Translations under genes and position numbers: made by a program
Assembly: GCF_051388915.1 (NCBI RefSeq)
Contig: NZ_JBPKBH010000005.1
Location: 496,001 to 560,000 of the forward strand
Direction of reading: 5' to 3'
DNA: 64,000 nucleotides
Origin: Yinghuangia sp051388915
GTDB lineage: Bacteria > Actinomycetota > Actinomycetes > Streptomycetales > Streptomycetaceae
Notes under the pieces: generated by a model
Seen by the model: the letters and a program-made list of their open reading frames with translations, nothing else
What the model was told of the DNA's origin: nothing
Database searches by the model: none
In this document: positions 1-8,329 of the stretch, piece by piece
Layout of the letters: each line of letters starts with the position of its first letter
How positions within the stretch are numbered: position 1 is the first letter of the stretch

Positions 1-114
1 GGTTAGCACCGGTCCACGACAGCACTCCCGCACTCCAACAGCCGCACGGCACCAGCGCGGCCGTGGTGACGGCCGCGTCTTCGGAGGTCGTAGGAGAGAC
101 CGCTAGGAGGCCCC

Positions 115-1935
115 GTGTCCACGCACGAGCAGCACCTCCCGCACCAGGAGCAACCCCCGCCCACCCGCCGCACGTTCGTCGCCGGGGCCGTGGGCGTCGG
201 CGCCGCGGCGACCGGGATCGGCGGTACGGGCGCCCTCGCGGCCCCGGCGTTCGGCGCACCTCTCGTCGCCGCCGCACCGGGCCGTCGCGTGGCCGTCCTC
301 GGCGGGGGCATGGCGGGCCTGACCGCGGCCCACGAACTGGCCGAACGCGGCTTCCAGGTCACCGTCTACGAGCGCAAGTCACTGGGCGGCAAGGCCCGCA
401 GCATCCCTGTCCCCGGCACCGGCGCGGGCGGCCGTCGGGACCTGCCCGGCGAGCACGGCTTCCGCTTCTTCCCCGGCTTCTACCTCAACGTGCCGGACAC
501 GATGCGCCGCATCCCCTTCCCCGGCAACCCGAACGGCGTGCACGACAACCTCGTGGACGCGCCCGAGGCGATCTTCGCGCAGGCCGGACGCCCCGACAAC
601 CGACTCGTCCTGCCCAGCGGCCTCGACGACCTGACCCCCGAGGCGATCCGCGCCGCCCTCAAGACCATGGCGAGCGTCGCCGGGCAGGTGCCCTGGTGGG
701 AAATCGCCTTCTGGGCCGAGAAGATGGTCGTGTTCTTCACCAGCGGCGAACTGCGGCGGCGCCACCAGTGGGAGTACATGCCCTACTCCGAGTACCTCCA
801 GATGGACCGGATGTCGGAGGCGTACCGCAACATCCTTGTGCGGTCCTTCACTTCGACGCTCGTCGCGGCCAAGGAGAACGTCGCCAGCACCCGCACCATC
901 ACCATGATGGTGGAGATCTTCCTGTGGACCATGCGCGGCCGCGGCAACGACGGCGCCCCCGACCGCGTCCTGAACGGCCCCACCAACGAAGCCTGGATCG
1001 ACCCGTGGCACACCCTGCTCACGTCCCTGGGCGTCGAGTTCAAGGTGGGCTGGACCGTCACCGGCCTCGACTGCGCGGGCGGGCGCATCACCGGGGCGCG
1101 CGTGACCGACCCCCGGGGCGACGCGGGGACGGTCGAGGCCGACCACTACGTGCTCGCCGTCCCGGTCGAGCGGGCCGTACCGCTGATGAGCCCCGCGCTG
1201 GTCGCCGCCGACCCCGCGCTCGGCCGCCTGCGCCGCCTCCGGACCGACTGGATGAACGGCCTGATGATCTACCTCAGGCGCCGGACGCCCGTCACCCACG
1301 GGCACCTGGCGTTCATGGACTCGCCGTGGGCCGTCACCGGGCTCACCCAAGGGCAGTTCTGGCGCGAGGACTTCGCGACCACGTACGGCGACGGCAGTGT
1401 GCACGACTGCCTGTCGCTCGACCTGTCCGACTGGGACTCCCCCGGCATCGTGTACGGGGTCTCCGCGCGCAAGTGCACGCCCCGGCAGATCGTCGACGAA
1501 GTCCTCGCGCAGATCCGGGACAACCTCGACGACGGGGCCTCGCTCGTCCCCGACTCCGCGATCCACTCGTGGTTCCTCGACCCCGGCATCACCGGATCGG
1601 GCACCCCGGCCGTCGCGAACGACGAACCGCTGATGGTCAACACGACCGGTTCCTGGGACGACCGCCCGGAGGCGACGACGCGTATTCCGAACCTGTTCCT
1701 GGCCGGGGACTATGTACGGGTCTCGGTCAACCTGGCCACCATGGAGGGAGCGAACGAGGCGGGGCGCAAGGCGACCAACGGCGTGTTGGCGGCGGCCGGT
1801 TCGGCGGCGGCGCCGGTCCGGGTCCTGGAGATGTACCAGGAGCCCGCACTGGCCGGCTTCCGGCGGGCGGACGACGTGCGCTTCCGGCTCGGGTTGCCGA
1901 ACGCGTTCGACGTGCTGAAGCCGTACTGGCCGTGA
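115..1935 (+). CDS. Tat-exported FAD-dependent oxidoreductase (amine oxidase / phytoene desaturase-like)
   Basis: This 606-residue protein starts at GTG 115, five bases after an AGGAGG ribosome site at 105-110. The N-terminus carries a twin-arginine signal (TRRTFVAG) followed by a hydrophobic, Ala/Gly-rich stretch to about residue 45, so export of a folded flavoprotein is likely. A Rossmann FAD motif (VAVLGGGMAGL, about residues 59-69) and a C-terminal FAD motif (LFLAGDY followed by ATMEGANEAG) frame the protein, as in the amine-oxidase/phytoene-desaturase superfamily; hydroxysqualene dehydroxylases are relatives. The substrate cannot be read from the sequence. It lies 45 bp upstream of a flavin monooxygenase on the same strand, so the two may be co-transcribed and act on one hydrophobic substrate. 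Confidence 0.82.
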   Translation: MSTHEQHLPHQEQPPPTRRTFVAGAVGVGAAATGIGGTGALAAPAFGAPLVAAAPGRRVAVLGGGMAGLTAAHELAERGFQVTVYERKSLGGKARSIPVPGTGAGGRRDLPGEHGFRFFPGFYLNVPDTMRRIPFPGNPNGVHDNLVDAPEAIFAQAGRPDNRLVLPSGLDDLTPEAIRAALKTMASVAGQVPWWEIAFWAEKMVVFFTSGELRRRHQWEYMPYSEYLQMDRMSEAYRNILVRSFTSTLVAAKENVASTRTITMMVEIFLWTMRGRGNDGAPDRVLNGPTNEAWIDPWHTLLTSLGVEFKVGWTVTGLDCAGGRITGARVTDPRGDAGTVEADHYVLAVPVERAVPLMSPALVAADPALGRLRRLRTDWMNGLMIYLRRRTPVTHGHLAFMDSPWAVTGLTQGQFWREDFATTYGDGSVHDCLSLDLSDWDSPGIVYGVSARKCTPRQIVDEVLAQIRDNLDDGASLVPDSAIHSWFLDPGITGSGTPAVANDEPLMVNTTGSWDDRPEATTRIPNLFLAGDYVRVSVNLATMEGANEAGRKATNGVLAAAGSAAAPVRVLEMYQEPALAGFRRADDVRFRLGLPNAFDVLKPYWP

Positions 1936-1980
1936 CATCCCGCCCGGGGTGACGGGATCCGACGGAGGGACTGGCGGACC

Positions 1981-3435
1981 GTGCCGGAGACGAAGGAGCG
2001 GCGGGACGCCGCGGGGACGGAGCCCCGGGTGCGGCATGTCGCCGTGATCGGCGCCGGGTTCGCCGGGCTGTGCATGGCGATCCGGCTGCGGCAGGCGGGC
2101 GTCCAGGACTTCACGGTGTTCGAGAAGGCCGACGACCTTGGCGGCGTGTGGCGCGACAACACGTACCCGGGCGCGGGCTGCGACGTCCCGAGCATCCTCT
2201 ACTCCTACTCCTTCGCCCAGCACGGCCGTTGGTCGCGCAGCTTCCCGCTGCAACGCGAGATCCTGGCGTATCTGCGGCGCTGCGCCGACGAGTTCGGGCT
2301 GCACGCGCACATCAGGCTCGGCACCGAGGTGGTGTCCGCCCGGTTCGACGAGACCGCCGAGGTGTGGCGCCTGCGCACCGCGTCCGGGGACGAGCACGCC
2401 GCCCGCGTCCTCGTCTCCGGCGTCGGCCAGCTCAACCGCCCGCGCCTGCCGGACATCCCGGGCCTGCGGACCTTCACCGGCACCGCGTTCCACTCCGCAG
2501 AGTGGCGGCACGACCACGACCTCACCGGCCGCCGCGTCGCGGTGATCGGCACCGGACCGAGCGCGGTGCAGTTCGTCCCGGAGATCGCCCGGCAGGTCGA
2601 CCGGCTCTTCGTCTTCCAGCGGTCCGCGAACTGGGTGGTCCCCAAACCCGACCGCGAGTTCGGACTGCGCGAGCTGACGCTGCGTGACAAGGTGGCGCCC
2701 GTACGGCTGTTCCTGCGGGGGCTCACCTATCTTCGGGCGGAAACAGTCATCTACTGGGCCATCAGGGGCGGCAGGCTCGCCAAGCTCGCCGAGTACGTAG
2801 CCCGCAGGCACCTCGAAAAGCAGGTCTCCGAAACGGCGTTGCGCGCCAAGCTAACCCCGGACTTCCCGATCGGCTGCAAGCGCATCCTGATCTCGGACGA
2901 CTGGTACCCCGCGCTCGCCCGCGACAACGTCGAACTCGTCACCGAGCCGGTCGGCCGCGTCATCCGCACCGGCATCGACACCCTCGACGGCGTCCACCGC
3001 CCGGTCGACACGATCATCTACGGCACCGGCTTCCTGGCCACCGAGTTCCTCAAGCCGATCGACATCGTCGGCCGCGACGGGGTGGCCCTCCAGGACGTCT
3101 GGAAGGACGGCGCGGCCGCGTATCTCGGCATCACCGTGCCCGGCTTCCCCAACCTGTTCATGCTGTACGGGCCGGGCACCAACCTCGGCCACAACTCGAT
3201 CATCCACATGATCGAGTCCCAGGCGGCGTTCATCCTCGCCAGGATCCGCGAGGGCGGCGTGCACGAGGTCCCGCAGGCCGCGTACGACCGGCACCAGGAG
3301 CGCCTGGCCGCCGCCGTCGACAACACGGCCTTCGCCGCCGACTGCAACAGCTGGTACAAGGACGCCGACGGCCGCGTCACCACCAACTGGGCGCGACGAA
3401 CGCTGACTTACCGCCTGGCGACGCGACGCGGGTGA
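1981..3435 (+). CDS. Flavin-containing / Baeyer-Villiger-type monooxygenase
   Basis: This 484-residue protein starts at GTG 1981, with a GGAGGG site about 12 bases upstream. It has two Rossmann motifs: VIGAGFAGL near residues 23-31 for FAD and VIGTGPSAV near residue 190 for NADPH. Between them, at about 165-175, FTGTAFHSAEW fits the Baeyer-Villiger fingerprint FxGxxxHxxxW. Such enzymes insert oxygen next to a ketone or oxidise aldehydes with NADPH and O2. The neighbours are a Tat FAD oxidoreductase upstream and, convergently, an aldehyde dehydrogenase and an acyl-CoA synthetase, which suggests catabolism of a cyclic or long-chain ketone. The substrate is inference. The stop codon lies inside the start of a degenerate tandem repeat. 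Confidence 0.88.
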   Translation: MPETKERRDAAGTEPRVRHVAVIGAGFAGLCMAIRLRQAGVQDFTVFEKADDLGGVWRDNTYPGAGCDVPSILYSYSFAQHGRWSRSFPLQREILAYLRRCADEFGLHAHIRLGTEVVSARFDETAEVWRLRTASGDEHAARVLVSGVGQLNRPRLPDIPGLRTFTGTAFHSAEWRHDHDLTGRRVAVIGTGPSAVQFVPEIARQVDRLFVFQRSANWVVPKPDREFGLRELTLRDKVAPVRLFLRGLTYLRAETVIYWAIRGGRLAKLAEYVARRHLEKQVSETALRAKLTPDFPIGCKRILISDDWYPALARDNVELVTEPVGRVIRTGIDTLDGVHRPVDTIIYGTGFLATEFLKPIDIVGRDGVALQDVWKDGAAAYLGITVPGFPNLFMLYGPGTNLGHNSIIHMIESQAAFILARIREGGVHEVPQAAYDRHQERLAAAVDNTAFAADCNSWYKDADGRVTTNWARRTLTYRLATRRG

Positions 3436-3555
3436 CCGGGCGACCTGGCCACTGGGTGATCGGGTGATCGGGCCACCGGGTGATCGGACGACCGGGCCAC
3501 CGGGTCACCGGGGCACCGGGGCACCAGGTCACCGGGGCACCAGGTCACCAGTGCG
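3430..3555. repeat. Degenerate short tandem repeat between convergent genes
   Basis: About 125 bp made of variants of a CACCGGGTGATCGGGC-like word (basic period 8-9 bases), beginning at the stop codon of the monooxygenase. The copies drift from GATCGG to CACCGG versions. It lies in the convergent intergenic region before the aldehyde dehydrogenase 3' end. No coding role is seen. Confidence 0.75.
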
Positions 3556-3619
3556 GGGACGGGTGGATGCGCGCGTCCGCACCCGTGCCCCGCACCGGCC
3601 GATCGGCCTACCCGGCGGG

Positions 3620-5137
3620 CTACTTGCGGCCGAACCTGAACGTGACGTAGCGGTCGAGCGCCTTCATCGTCCCGGGGCCGCGCTTGAACGTCGTCGGGTC
3701 GAGAGGGGCCGAGAAGCGCTTGCGGGTGACCGCCTGCGCGCGGGCGAACTCCTTGAGGCCGTCCTCGCCGTGCGTGCGGCCGAACCCGCTCTCCCCGACT
3801 CCGCCGAACGGCAGCCCGGGCACCCCGGCGAACGCGATCACCGCGTTGACGGAGGCCATTCCGGTGCGCAGCCGCCGGGCGATCTCCGCACCGCGGCGCG
3901 CGCTCCCGGCGTAGACCGAGGCGGACAGCCCGTACTCGGTCGCGTTGGCCAGGCGTACGGCCTCGTCGGCGTCGGCGACGGTGCGGACCGTGATCGTCGG
4001 CCCGAACGTCTCCTCGCACACCGCGGCACTGTCCTCGGGAGCGTCGACGAGGACCACGGGGTCGATGAACGGCGGCTTGACCGAGTCGACGCCGCCGACC
4101 ACGGCCGTGGCGCCCTTGGCGATGGCGTCCTCGATGTGGCGGCGGACGACGTCGATCTGGCCGGGCATGGTCATCGGCCCGTAGACGCGGTCCTCGGCGT
4201 CGGCGCCGGTCCTGAGCTCGGCCGCACCCGCGCGGATGGCGTCGATGAAGGCGTCCTCCAGGCCCTTGACGACGTACACGCGCTCGATGCCGACGCAGGT
4301 CTGGCCGGCGTTGGCCAGGGCGCCCCAGAGCGCGCCCTCGGCGGCCTTCTCGACGTCGGCGCCCTCCGCGACGATCAGGGCGTCCTTGCCGCCGCACTCC
4401 ATGAGCACCGGCGTCAGGTTCTGCGCACACGCGGCCATGACCTTGCGTCCGGTCTCCGCGGATCCGGTGAAGGCCACCTTGTCGACGCGCGCGGAGCACA
4501 GCTCCGCGCCGGTGGCGCCGAAGCCGGTCACGACCCGGAGGACGCCGGAGTCCGCGTCGGGGTTGGCGCGGGCGAAGGAGTCGGCGAGGAACACCCCGGA
4601 GCCGGTGGTGAATTCGCTCGGCTTGAACACGACGGCGTTGCCGGCGGCAAGGGCGTACGCGATGGACCCCATGGGCGTGAACACCGGGTAGTTCCACGGC
4701 CCGACCACCCCGACCACGCCGAGCGGGTGGTACTCGACGGTCGCCGTCTGGTTCATCATCGCCAGGCTGCCGCGCACGCGGCGGCGGCGCAGCACCCGGC
4801 CCGCGTGGCTCGCTGCCCAGGTCAACTGCTCCAGCGCGAGCAGGACTTCGAGGAACGCGTCGTCGCGCGGCTTGCCGTTCTCCTCGTGCACCAACTCGCA
4901 CAGGGCGTGGCGGTCGCGGGCGATCTCCGCGGCCCAGGCACCGAGCCGCCGCTTGCGCTCGCTCGGCGTGAGCGCGGCCCACCACTCGGCGCCCCGGCGG
5001 GCCCGCGCGACGGCGTCCGCCACTTCGGGCACGCCGTCGACCGGGTAGCGGGCGATCTCGGCCCCGGTGGCGGGGTTGAGCGAGGGAAACGTTTCGCGCA
5101 CCGGCCCGACCGTCGGCGACTCGATGGATGCGGTCAT
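3620..5137 (-). CDS. NAD(P)-dependent aldehyde dehydrogenase
   Basis: This 505-residue protein is a full-length member of the aldehyde dehydrogenase superfamily. Visible motifs are the cofactor-binding PWNYP segment (about residues 147-151), FTGSAETG (223-230), the general-base glutamate E247 in MECGGKD, and the catalytic cysteine C281 in NAGQTC. The ATG at 5137 overlaps the stop of the upstream acyl-CoA synthetase by 4 bp (ATGA), so the two genes are translationally coupled. The open frame continues further upstream but only as a shadow of that gene. It probably oxidises an aldehyde to an acid that the ligase then activates; the exact aldehyde is unknown. Confidence 0.92.
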   Translation of the reverse strand: MTASIESPTVGPVRETFPSLNPATGAEIARYPVDGVPEVADAVARARRGAEWWAALTPSERKRRLGAWAAEIARDRHALCELVHEENGKPRDDAFLEVLLALEQLTWAASHAGRVLRRRRVRGSLAMMNQTATVEYHPLGVVGVVGPWNYPVFTPMGSIAYALAAGNAVVFKPSEFTTGSGVFLADSFARANPDADSGVLRVVTGFGATGAELCSARVDKVAFTGSAETGRKVMAACAQNLTPVLMECGGKDALIVAEGADVEKAAEGALWGALANAGQTCVGIERVYVVKGLEDAFIDAIRAGAAELRTGADAEDRVYGPMTMPGQIDVVRRHIEDAIAKGATAVVGGVDSVKPPFIDPVVLVDAPEDSAAVCEETFGPTITVRTVADADEAVRLANATEYGLSASVYAGSARRGAEIARRLRTGMASVNAVIAFAGVPGLPFGGVGESGFGRTHGEDGLKEFARAQAVTRKRFSAPLDPTTFKRGPGTMKALDRYVTFRFGRK

Positions 5138-6864
5138 GACGTGGCCTCCTCGGATGCCGCGGTGGGGACGGACGGTCCGACGGGCACCGCGGTGCGCTCG
5201 TTGTCGGTGGCTGTGTCGGTGGTGGGGTCGGCCGCGGGGTCGGTTCCTGGGCCGTCGTCGGGACCGGGGGCGGGGTCGCCGTCGGGGTTGCCGGAATCGG
5301 CACTCGGCGCGAGCGCAGCCGCCGCGGCCGCATTCGCGCGCTCGCGCAGCAGATTCTTGTTGACCTTGTTCGCCGCGGTCAGCGGCAGTTCGGCGACGAA
5401 CTCCACGGTGCGCGGGCACTTGTAGCCCGCGATGAGCGCGCGGGTGTGCTCGCGCAGCTCCTGTACGCCGAGTTCGGCGCCCTCGTGCAGCACGACGACC
5501 GCGTGCACGCGCTCGCCCCAGCGTTCGTCCGCCACGCCGACGACCGCGCACGTGGCGACGGCCGGGTGCGCGCCGACGGCGTTCTCGACCTCGGCCGAGT
5601 ACACGTTCTCGGCGCCGGTCACGATCATGTCCTTGAGCCGGTCGACCACGGTCACGTAGCCGTCCTCGTCCATGAACCCCAGGTCGCCCGAGTGCATCCA
5701 GCCGCCGCGCAGCGCCTCGGCGGTCTCCTCGGGGCGGTTCCAGTAGCCGATCATGATGTGGTCGCCGCGCGCGCAGATCTCGCCGACGACGCCGCGCGGG
5801 ACCTCGTTGTCCCCGGGGTCCACGATCCGGCACTCGTTGTGCGGCAGCGGACGGCCCGCGGAGCGCAGGCGGCGGGGGATGCGCTCCTCGTGGTCCTCCG
5901 GCAGCAACATGGTGACGAGGGGCGACAGTTCGGTCTGGCCGTAGGCCTGGCAGAGCCGCGCGCCGGGCAGCGCCGCCGAGGTCCGCTCCAGCAGCGCGTC
6001 GCTGATCGGCGAGGCGCCGTACGACAGGAAGCGGATGGAGTTCAGGTCGTGCTTGGCGAAGTCCGGGTGGTCGAGCACGATCTGCACCATCGTCGGCACC
6101 AGGAAGATCTCCGTGATGCGGTGCGCCTCGATGCCCTCCAGGACCGCCTTCGGCTCGAAGAACGGCAGCAGGACCTGCTTGATCCCCATCACCGAGGCCA
6201 TCAGCCAGCTGCCGAAGCCCGCCATGTGGAACATCGGCGCGGCATGCAGCACCGCGGCGTCTTCGCCGTCGCGCAGGCGCGCGGTGGCCACCAGGCCGCC
6301 CATCGCGGACGTGAGCAGGTTGGTGTGGCTGAGCATGACGCCCTTGGGGAAGCCGGTCGTCCCGCCGGTGTAGAAGATGCCGGCGAGGTCGCCGCCGGTG
6401 TGCCCGGCGTCGGGGACGGGGCCGGACGCGGCGAGGAGGTCGTCGTACGCGAGCATGCCCTCGGGGGTGGGCCCGGCACCGAAGTGCACCACTGTTTCCA
6501 GGTGTTCGCTCAGCTCGCGCAGCTTCGGGACGATGGGGGCGAACACGTCGTCGACCACGAGCAACGTCGTCTCGGAGTCGTCGAGCGAGTACGCGATCTC
6601 GATCGGGCTCCACCGGATGTTGACCGGGTTCAGCACCCCGCCCGCCCAGATCGTGCCGGCCAGGACCTCGATGTAGCGGATCGAGTTGAGCGACAGGATC
6701 GCCACGCGCTCGCCGTCGCGGAGCCCGAGGGATTGCAGCGCCCCGGCACTGTGGGCGACGCGGTCGCGCAGTTCGCGGTACGTGACGGTCACGGCACCCT
6801 CGACGAGCGCGGGCTTGTCGGGGTTCTGCTGTGCGTGGCGGTGCAGAGGCTGAATGATGCCCAT
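5134..6864 (-). CDS. Acyl-CoA synthetase (AMP-forming, adenylate-forming family)
   Basis: This 576-residue enzyme activates a carboxylic acid with ATP and CoA. The P-loop-like A3 motif YTGGTTGFPKG is at about 165-175. Later motifs are YGQTE, the hinge region HSGDLGFMDEDGY and a C-terminal lysine region (NKVNK). The start ATG 6864 follows GGGGAG. After the catalytic core there is an unusual acidic, Asp/Pro/Thr-rich tail of about 55 residues that looks disordered and is not part of the family fold. It is the first gene of a two-gene leftward operon with the aldehyde dehydrogenase. Upstream, CACTAGCACTAGCG at about 6930-6943 could hold the promoter and a repressor site, but this is weak. Confidence 0.9.
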   Translation of the reverse strand: MGIIQPLHRHAQQNPDKPALVEGAVTVTYRELRDRVAHSAGALQSLGLRDGERVAILSLNSIRYIEVLAGTIWAGGVLNPVNIRWSPIEIAYSLDDSETTLLVVDDVFAPIVPKLRELSEHLETVVHFGAGPTPEGMLAYDDLLAASGPVPDAGHTGGDLAGIFYTGGTTGFPKGVMLSHTNLLTSAMGGLVATARLRDGEDAAVLHAAPMFHMAGFGSWLMASVMGIKQVLLPFFEPKAVLEGIEAHRITEIFLVPTMVQIVLDHPDFAKHDLNSIRFLSYGASPISDALLERTSAALPGARLCQAYGQTELSPLVTMLLPEDHEERIPRRLRSAGRPLPHNECRIVDPGDNEVPRGVVGEICARGDHIMIGYWNRPEETAEALRGGWMHSGDLGFMDEDGYVTVVDRLKDMIVTGAENVYSAEVENAVGAHPAVATCAVVGVADERWGERVHAVVVLHEGAELGVQELREHTRALIAGYKCPRTVEFVAELPLTAANKVNKNLLRERANAAAAAALAPSADSGNPDGDPAPGPDDGPGTDPAADPTTDTATDNERTAVPVGPSVPTAASEEATS

Positions 6865-6966
6865 GAGCTCCCCTGATGAGGTCGGAAGAGGGAACTTGCG
6901 TGGGGCGGCAGGACCGCGTGGGGTCGTTCCACTAGCACTAGCGCTCGCTCAGCACAGCAAACCGCA

Positions 6967-6995
6967 GGCCGGACCTGCTGGCAACAGGCCCGGCC
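6967..6995 (-). terminator. Hairpin downstream of the SCO5389-family gene
   Basis: Eleven-base arms (6967-6977 ... 6985-6995) with a single mismatch enclose a 7-base loop, 19 bases past the stop of the gene ending at 7015. It has no U-tract, as is usual for streptomycete terminators. Confidence 0.5.
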
Positions 6996-7014
6996 GGTGT
7001 GTCGTCGAAGCGGT

Positions 7015-7407
7015 TCAGCAGTCGCGCAGCAGCGGCGACTGGTTCAGCAGCTGACCGCGGACCGACGTGAACGCGCGGTACCTCGCGGAGTCCTCCGCAC
7101 CTGCGGGGAACACCCCGACGCGATGGCAGTTCTGGAACGCCAGCTTCACACCGTGGTGCCGTTCCAGCGCACCGCGGATGGCGTCGCTGGCGAGCGCGCG
7201 CAGCAATTGGCCCCGCGCCTCCTCATTTGGCGGCGGCACCTGGTTGTCGGCGAACTCCCCGCCGTCGACGTCGAGCCGGACCACCAACTCGGCGACCAGG
7301 TCCCACGCGTAGGGCAAGGAGGTGCGGATACATTCGACGAATTCGGCTTCGTTGACGTCCCCGGCTTCGGCCTGCGCCAGGAGACCGGGCGGCACATCGA
7401 GCGACAT
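7015..7407 (-). CDS. SCO5389-family conserved protein
   Basis: This 130-residue acidic, helical protein (begins MSLDVPPGLLAQAEAGDV) matches in character the streptomycete SCO5389 family, which sits beside nucS in that lineage. No enzymatic motif is visible. The start ATG 7407 is supported by a strong GGTGGGAGGG ribosome site. The open frame reads further upstream, but that stretch is unsupported. It is divergent from nucS across a 262-bp GC-rich region. Function is unknown; family assignment is from memory of the conserved sequence. Confidence 0.8.
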   Translation of the reverse strand: MSLDVPPGLLAQAEAGDVNEAEFVECIRTSLPYAWDLVAELVVRLDVDGGEFADNQVPPPNEEARGQLLRALASDAIRGALERHHGVKLAFQNCHRVGVFPAGAEDSARYRAFTSVRGQLLNQSPLLRDC

Positions 7408-7542
7408 ACTGAACTCCCTCCCACCAACTGGCTTACGGGCCAGAAGGCTTGACTCACCGTAAGTCAGTCGGCACGGGATGTACCAGAGCCTCGGGACGGC
7501 CGGGCCGCGCAGGGGCCCTGCCGGGCCGGACGCCGGGCCACT

Positions 7543-7606
7543 GCGCCGGACCCGGCCGGGGGCCACAGCACCGGGCCACAGCACCGGGCCCGGCCGGGTC
7601 CGGCGC
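7543..7606. repeat. Perfect 18-bp inverted repeat in the nucS upstream region
   Basis: Arms 7543-7560 and 7589-7606 are perfect reverse complements. The 28-base loop contains two copies of GGGCCACAGCACC. It lies between two divergent genes, about 60 bp before nucS. It could form a cruciform or bind a regulator, or simply be a stable structure. Confidence 0.7.
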
Positions 7607-7657
7607 CGGCCGGTCCCGGACGGTGAGCGCGCGGGAGGCCGGTGTCGCCCCGCCCGT

Positions 7658-7669
7658 TAGGCTGACCCC
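7658..7669 (+). promoter_or_regulatory. -10-like box TAGGCT six bases before nucS ATG (probable leaderless start)
   Basis: TAGGCT at 7658-7663 is followed by six bases and then ATG 7670. There is no Shine-Dalgarno sequence. The spacing would put the transcription start at the A of ATG. No convincing -35 is visible. Confidence 0.5.
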
Positions 7670-8329
7670 ATGCGTCTCGTCATCGCCCGCTGCACCGTCG
7701 ACTACGCGGGACGGCTCTCCGCCCACCTGCCTTCCGCCCAGCGCCTGATCATGGTGAAGGCCGACGGGAGCGTGTCGATCCATGCGGACGACAGAGCGTA
7801 CAAACCGCTCAACTGGATGAGCCCGCCGTGCACCCTCAAGGAAGAGGAAGGCACCTGGACGGTGGTCAACAAGGGCGGCGAGAAGCTGATCATCACGATC
7901 GAGGAGAAGCTGCACGACTCCTCGCACGAACTGGGCGTCGACCCGGGCCTGGTCAAGGACGGCGTCGAGGCCCACCTGCAAGAACTGCTCGCCGACCGCA
8001 TCACCACCCTCGGCGACGGCTGGACCCTCGTCCGCCGCGAGTACCCGACCGCCATCGGCCCGGTCGACATCCTCTGCAAGGACTCCGACGGTGGCACCGT
8101 CGCCGTCGAGATCAAGCGCCGCGGCGAGATCGACGGTGTCGAACAGCTCACCCGCTACCTCGAACTCCTCAACCGCGACCCCCTCCTGGCCCCCGTCAAG
8201 GGCATCTTCGCCGCCCAGGAGATCAAGCCCCAGGCCAAGGTCCTCGCCACCGACCGCGGCATCTCCTGCGTCGTCCTGGACTACGACGCCCTCCGCGGCG
8301 TCGAGGACGACAAACTCAAGCTCTTCTGA
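7670..8329 (+). CDS. nucS: Endonuclease NucS (EndoMS), non-canonical mismatch repair
   Basis: This 219-residue protein begins MRLVIARCTVDYAGRLSAHL, as actinobacterial NucS does, and is of the usual length. NucS replaces MutS/MutL in actinobacteria and cuts both strands at mismatches. The C-terminal RecB-like nuclease core shows the PD-(D/E)xK pattern as GPVDIL followed by VAVEIKRR. The extreme C-terminus LKLF resembles the sliding-clamp binding tail known for NucS. Its last 49 bases overlap, tail to tail, the 3' end of a glycosyltransferase gene on the other strand, which is unusual for a core repair gene. Confidence 0.95.
   Translation: MRLVIARCTVDYAGRLSAHLPSAQRLIMVKADGSVSIHADDRAYKPLNWMSPPCTLKEEEGTWTVVNKGGEKLIITIEEKLHDSSHELGVDPGLVKDGVEAHLQELLADRITTLGDGWTLVRREYPTAIGPVDILCKDSDGGTVAVEIKRRGEIDGVEQLTRYLELLNRDPLLAPVKGIFAAQEIKPQAKVLATDRGISCVVLDYDALRGVEDDKLKLF

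Noticed and set aside
63..1952. A long open frame of 629 codons overlapping the FAD oxidoreductase on the same strand
   Set aside because: It is Arg/Pro/Gly-rich low-complexity sequence out of frame with the clearly conserved flavoprotein, a GC-rich shadow.
379..2811. An 810-codon antisense frame across the two flavoprotein genes
   Set aside because: It has no domain or ribosome site and lies antisense to two genes with exact family motifs.
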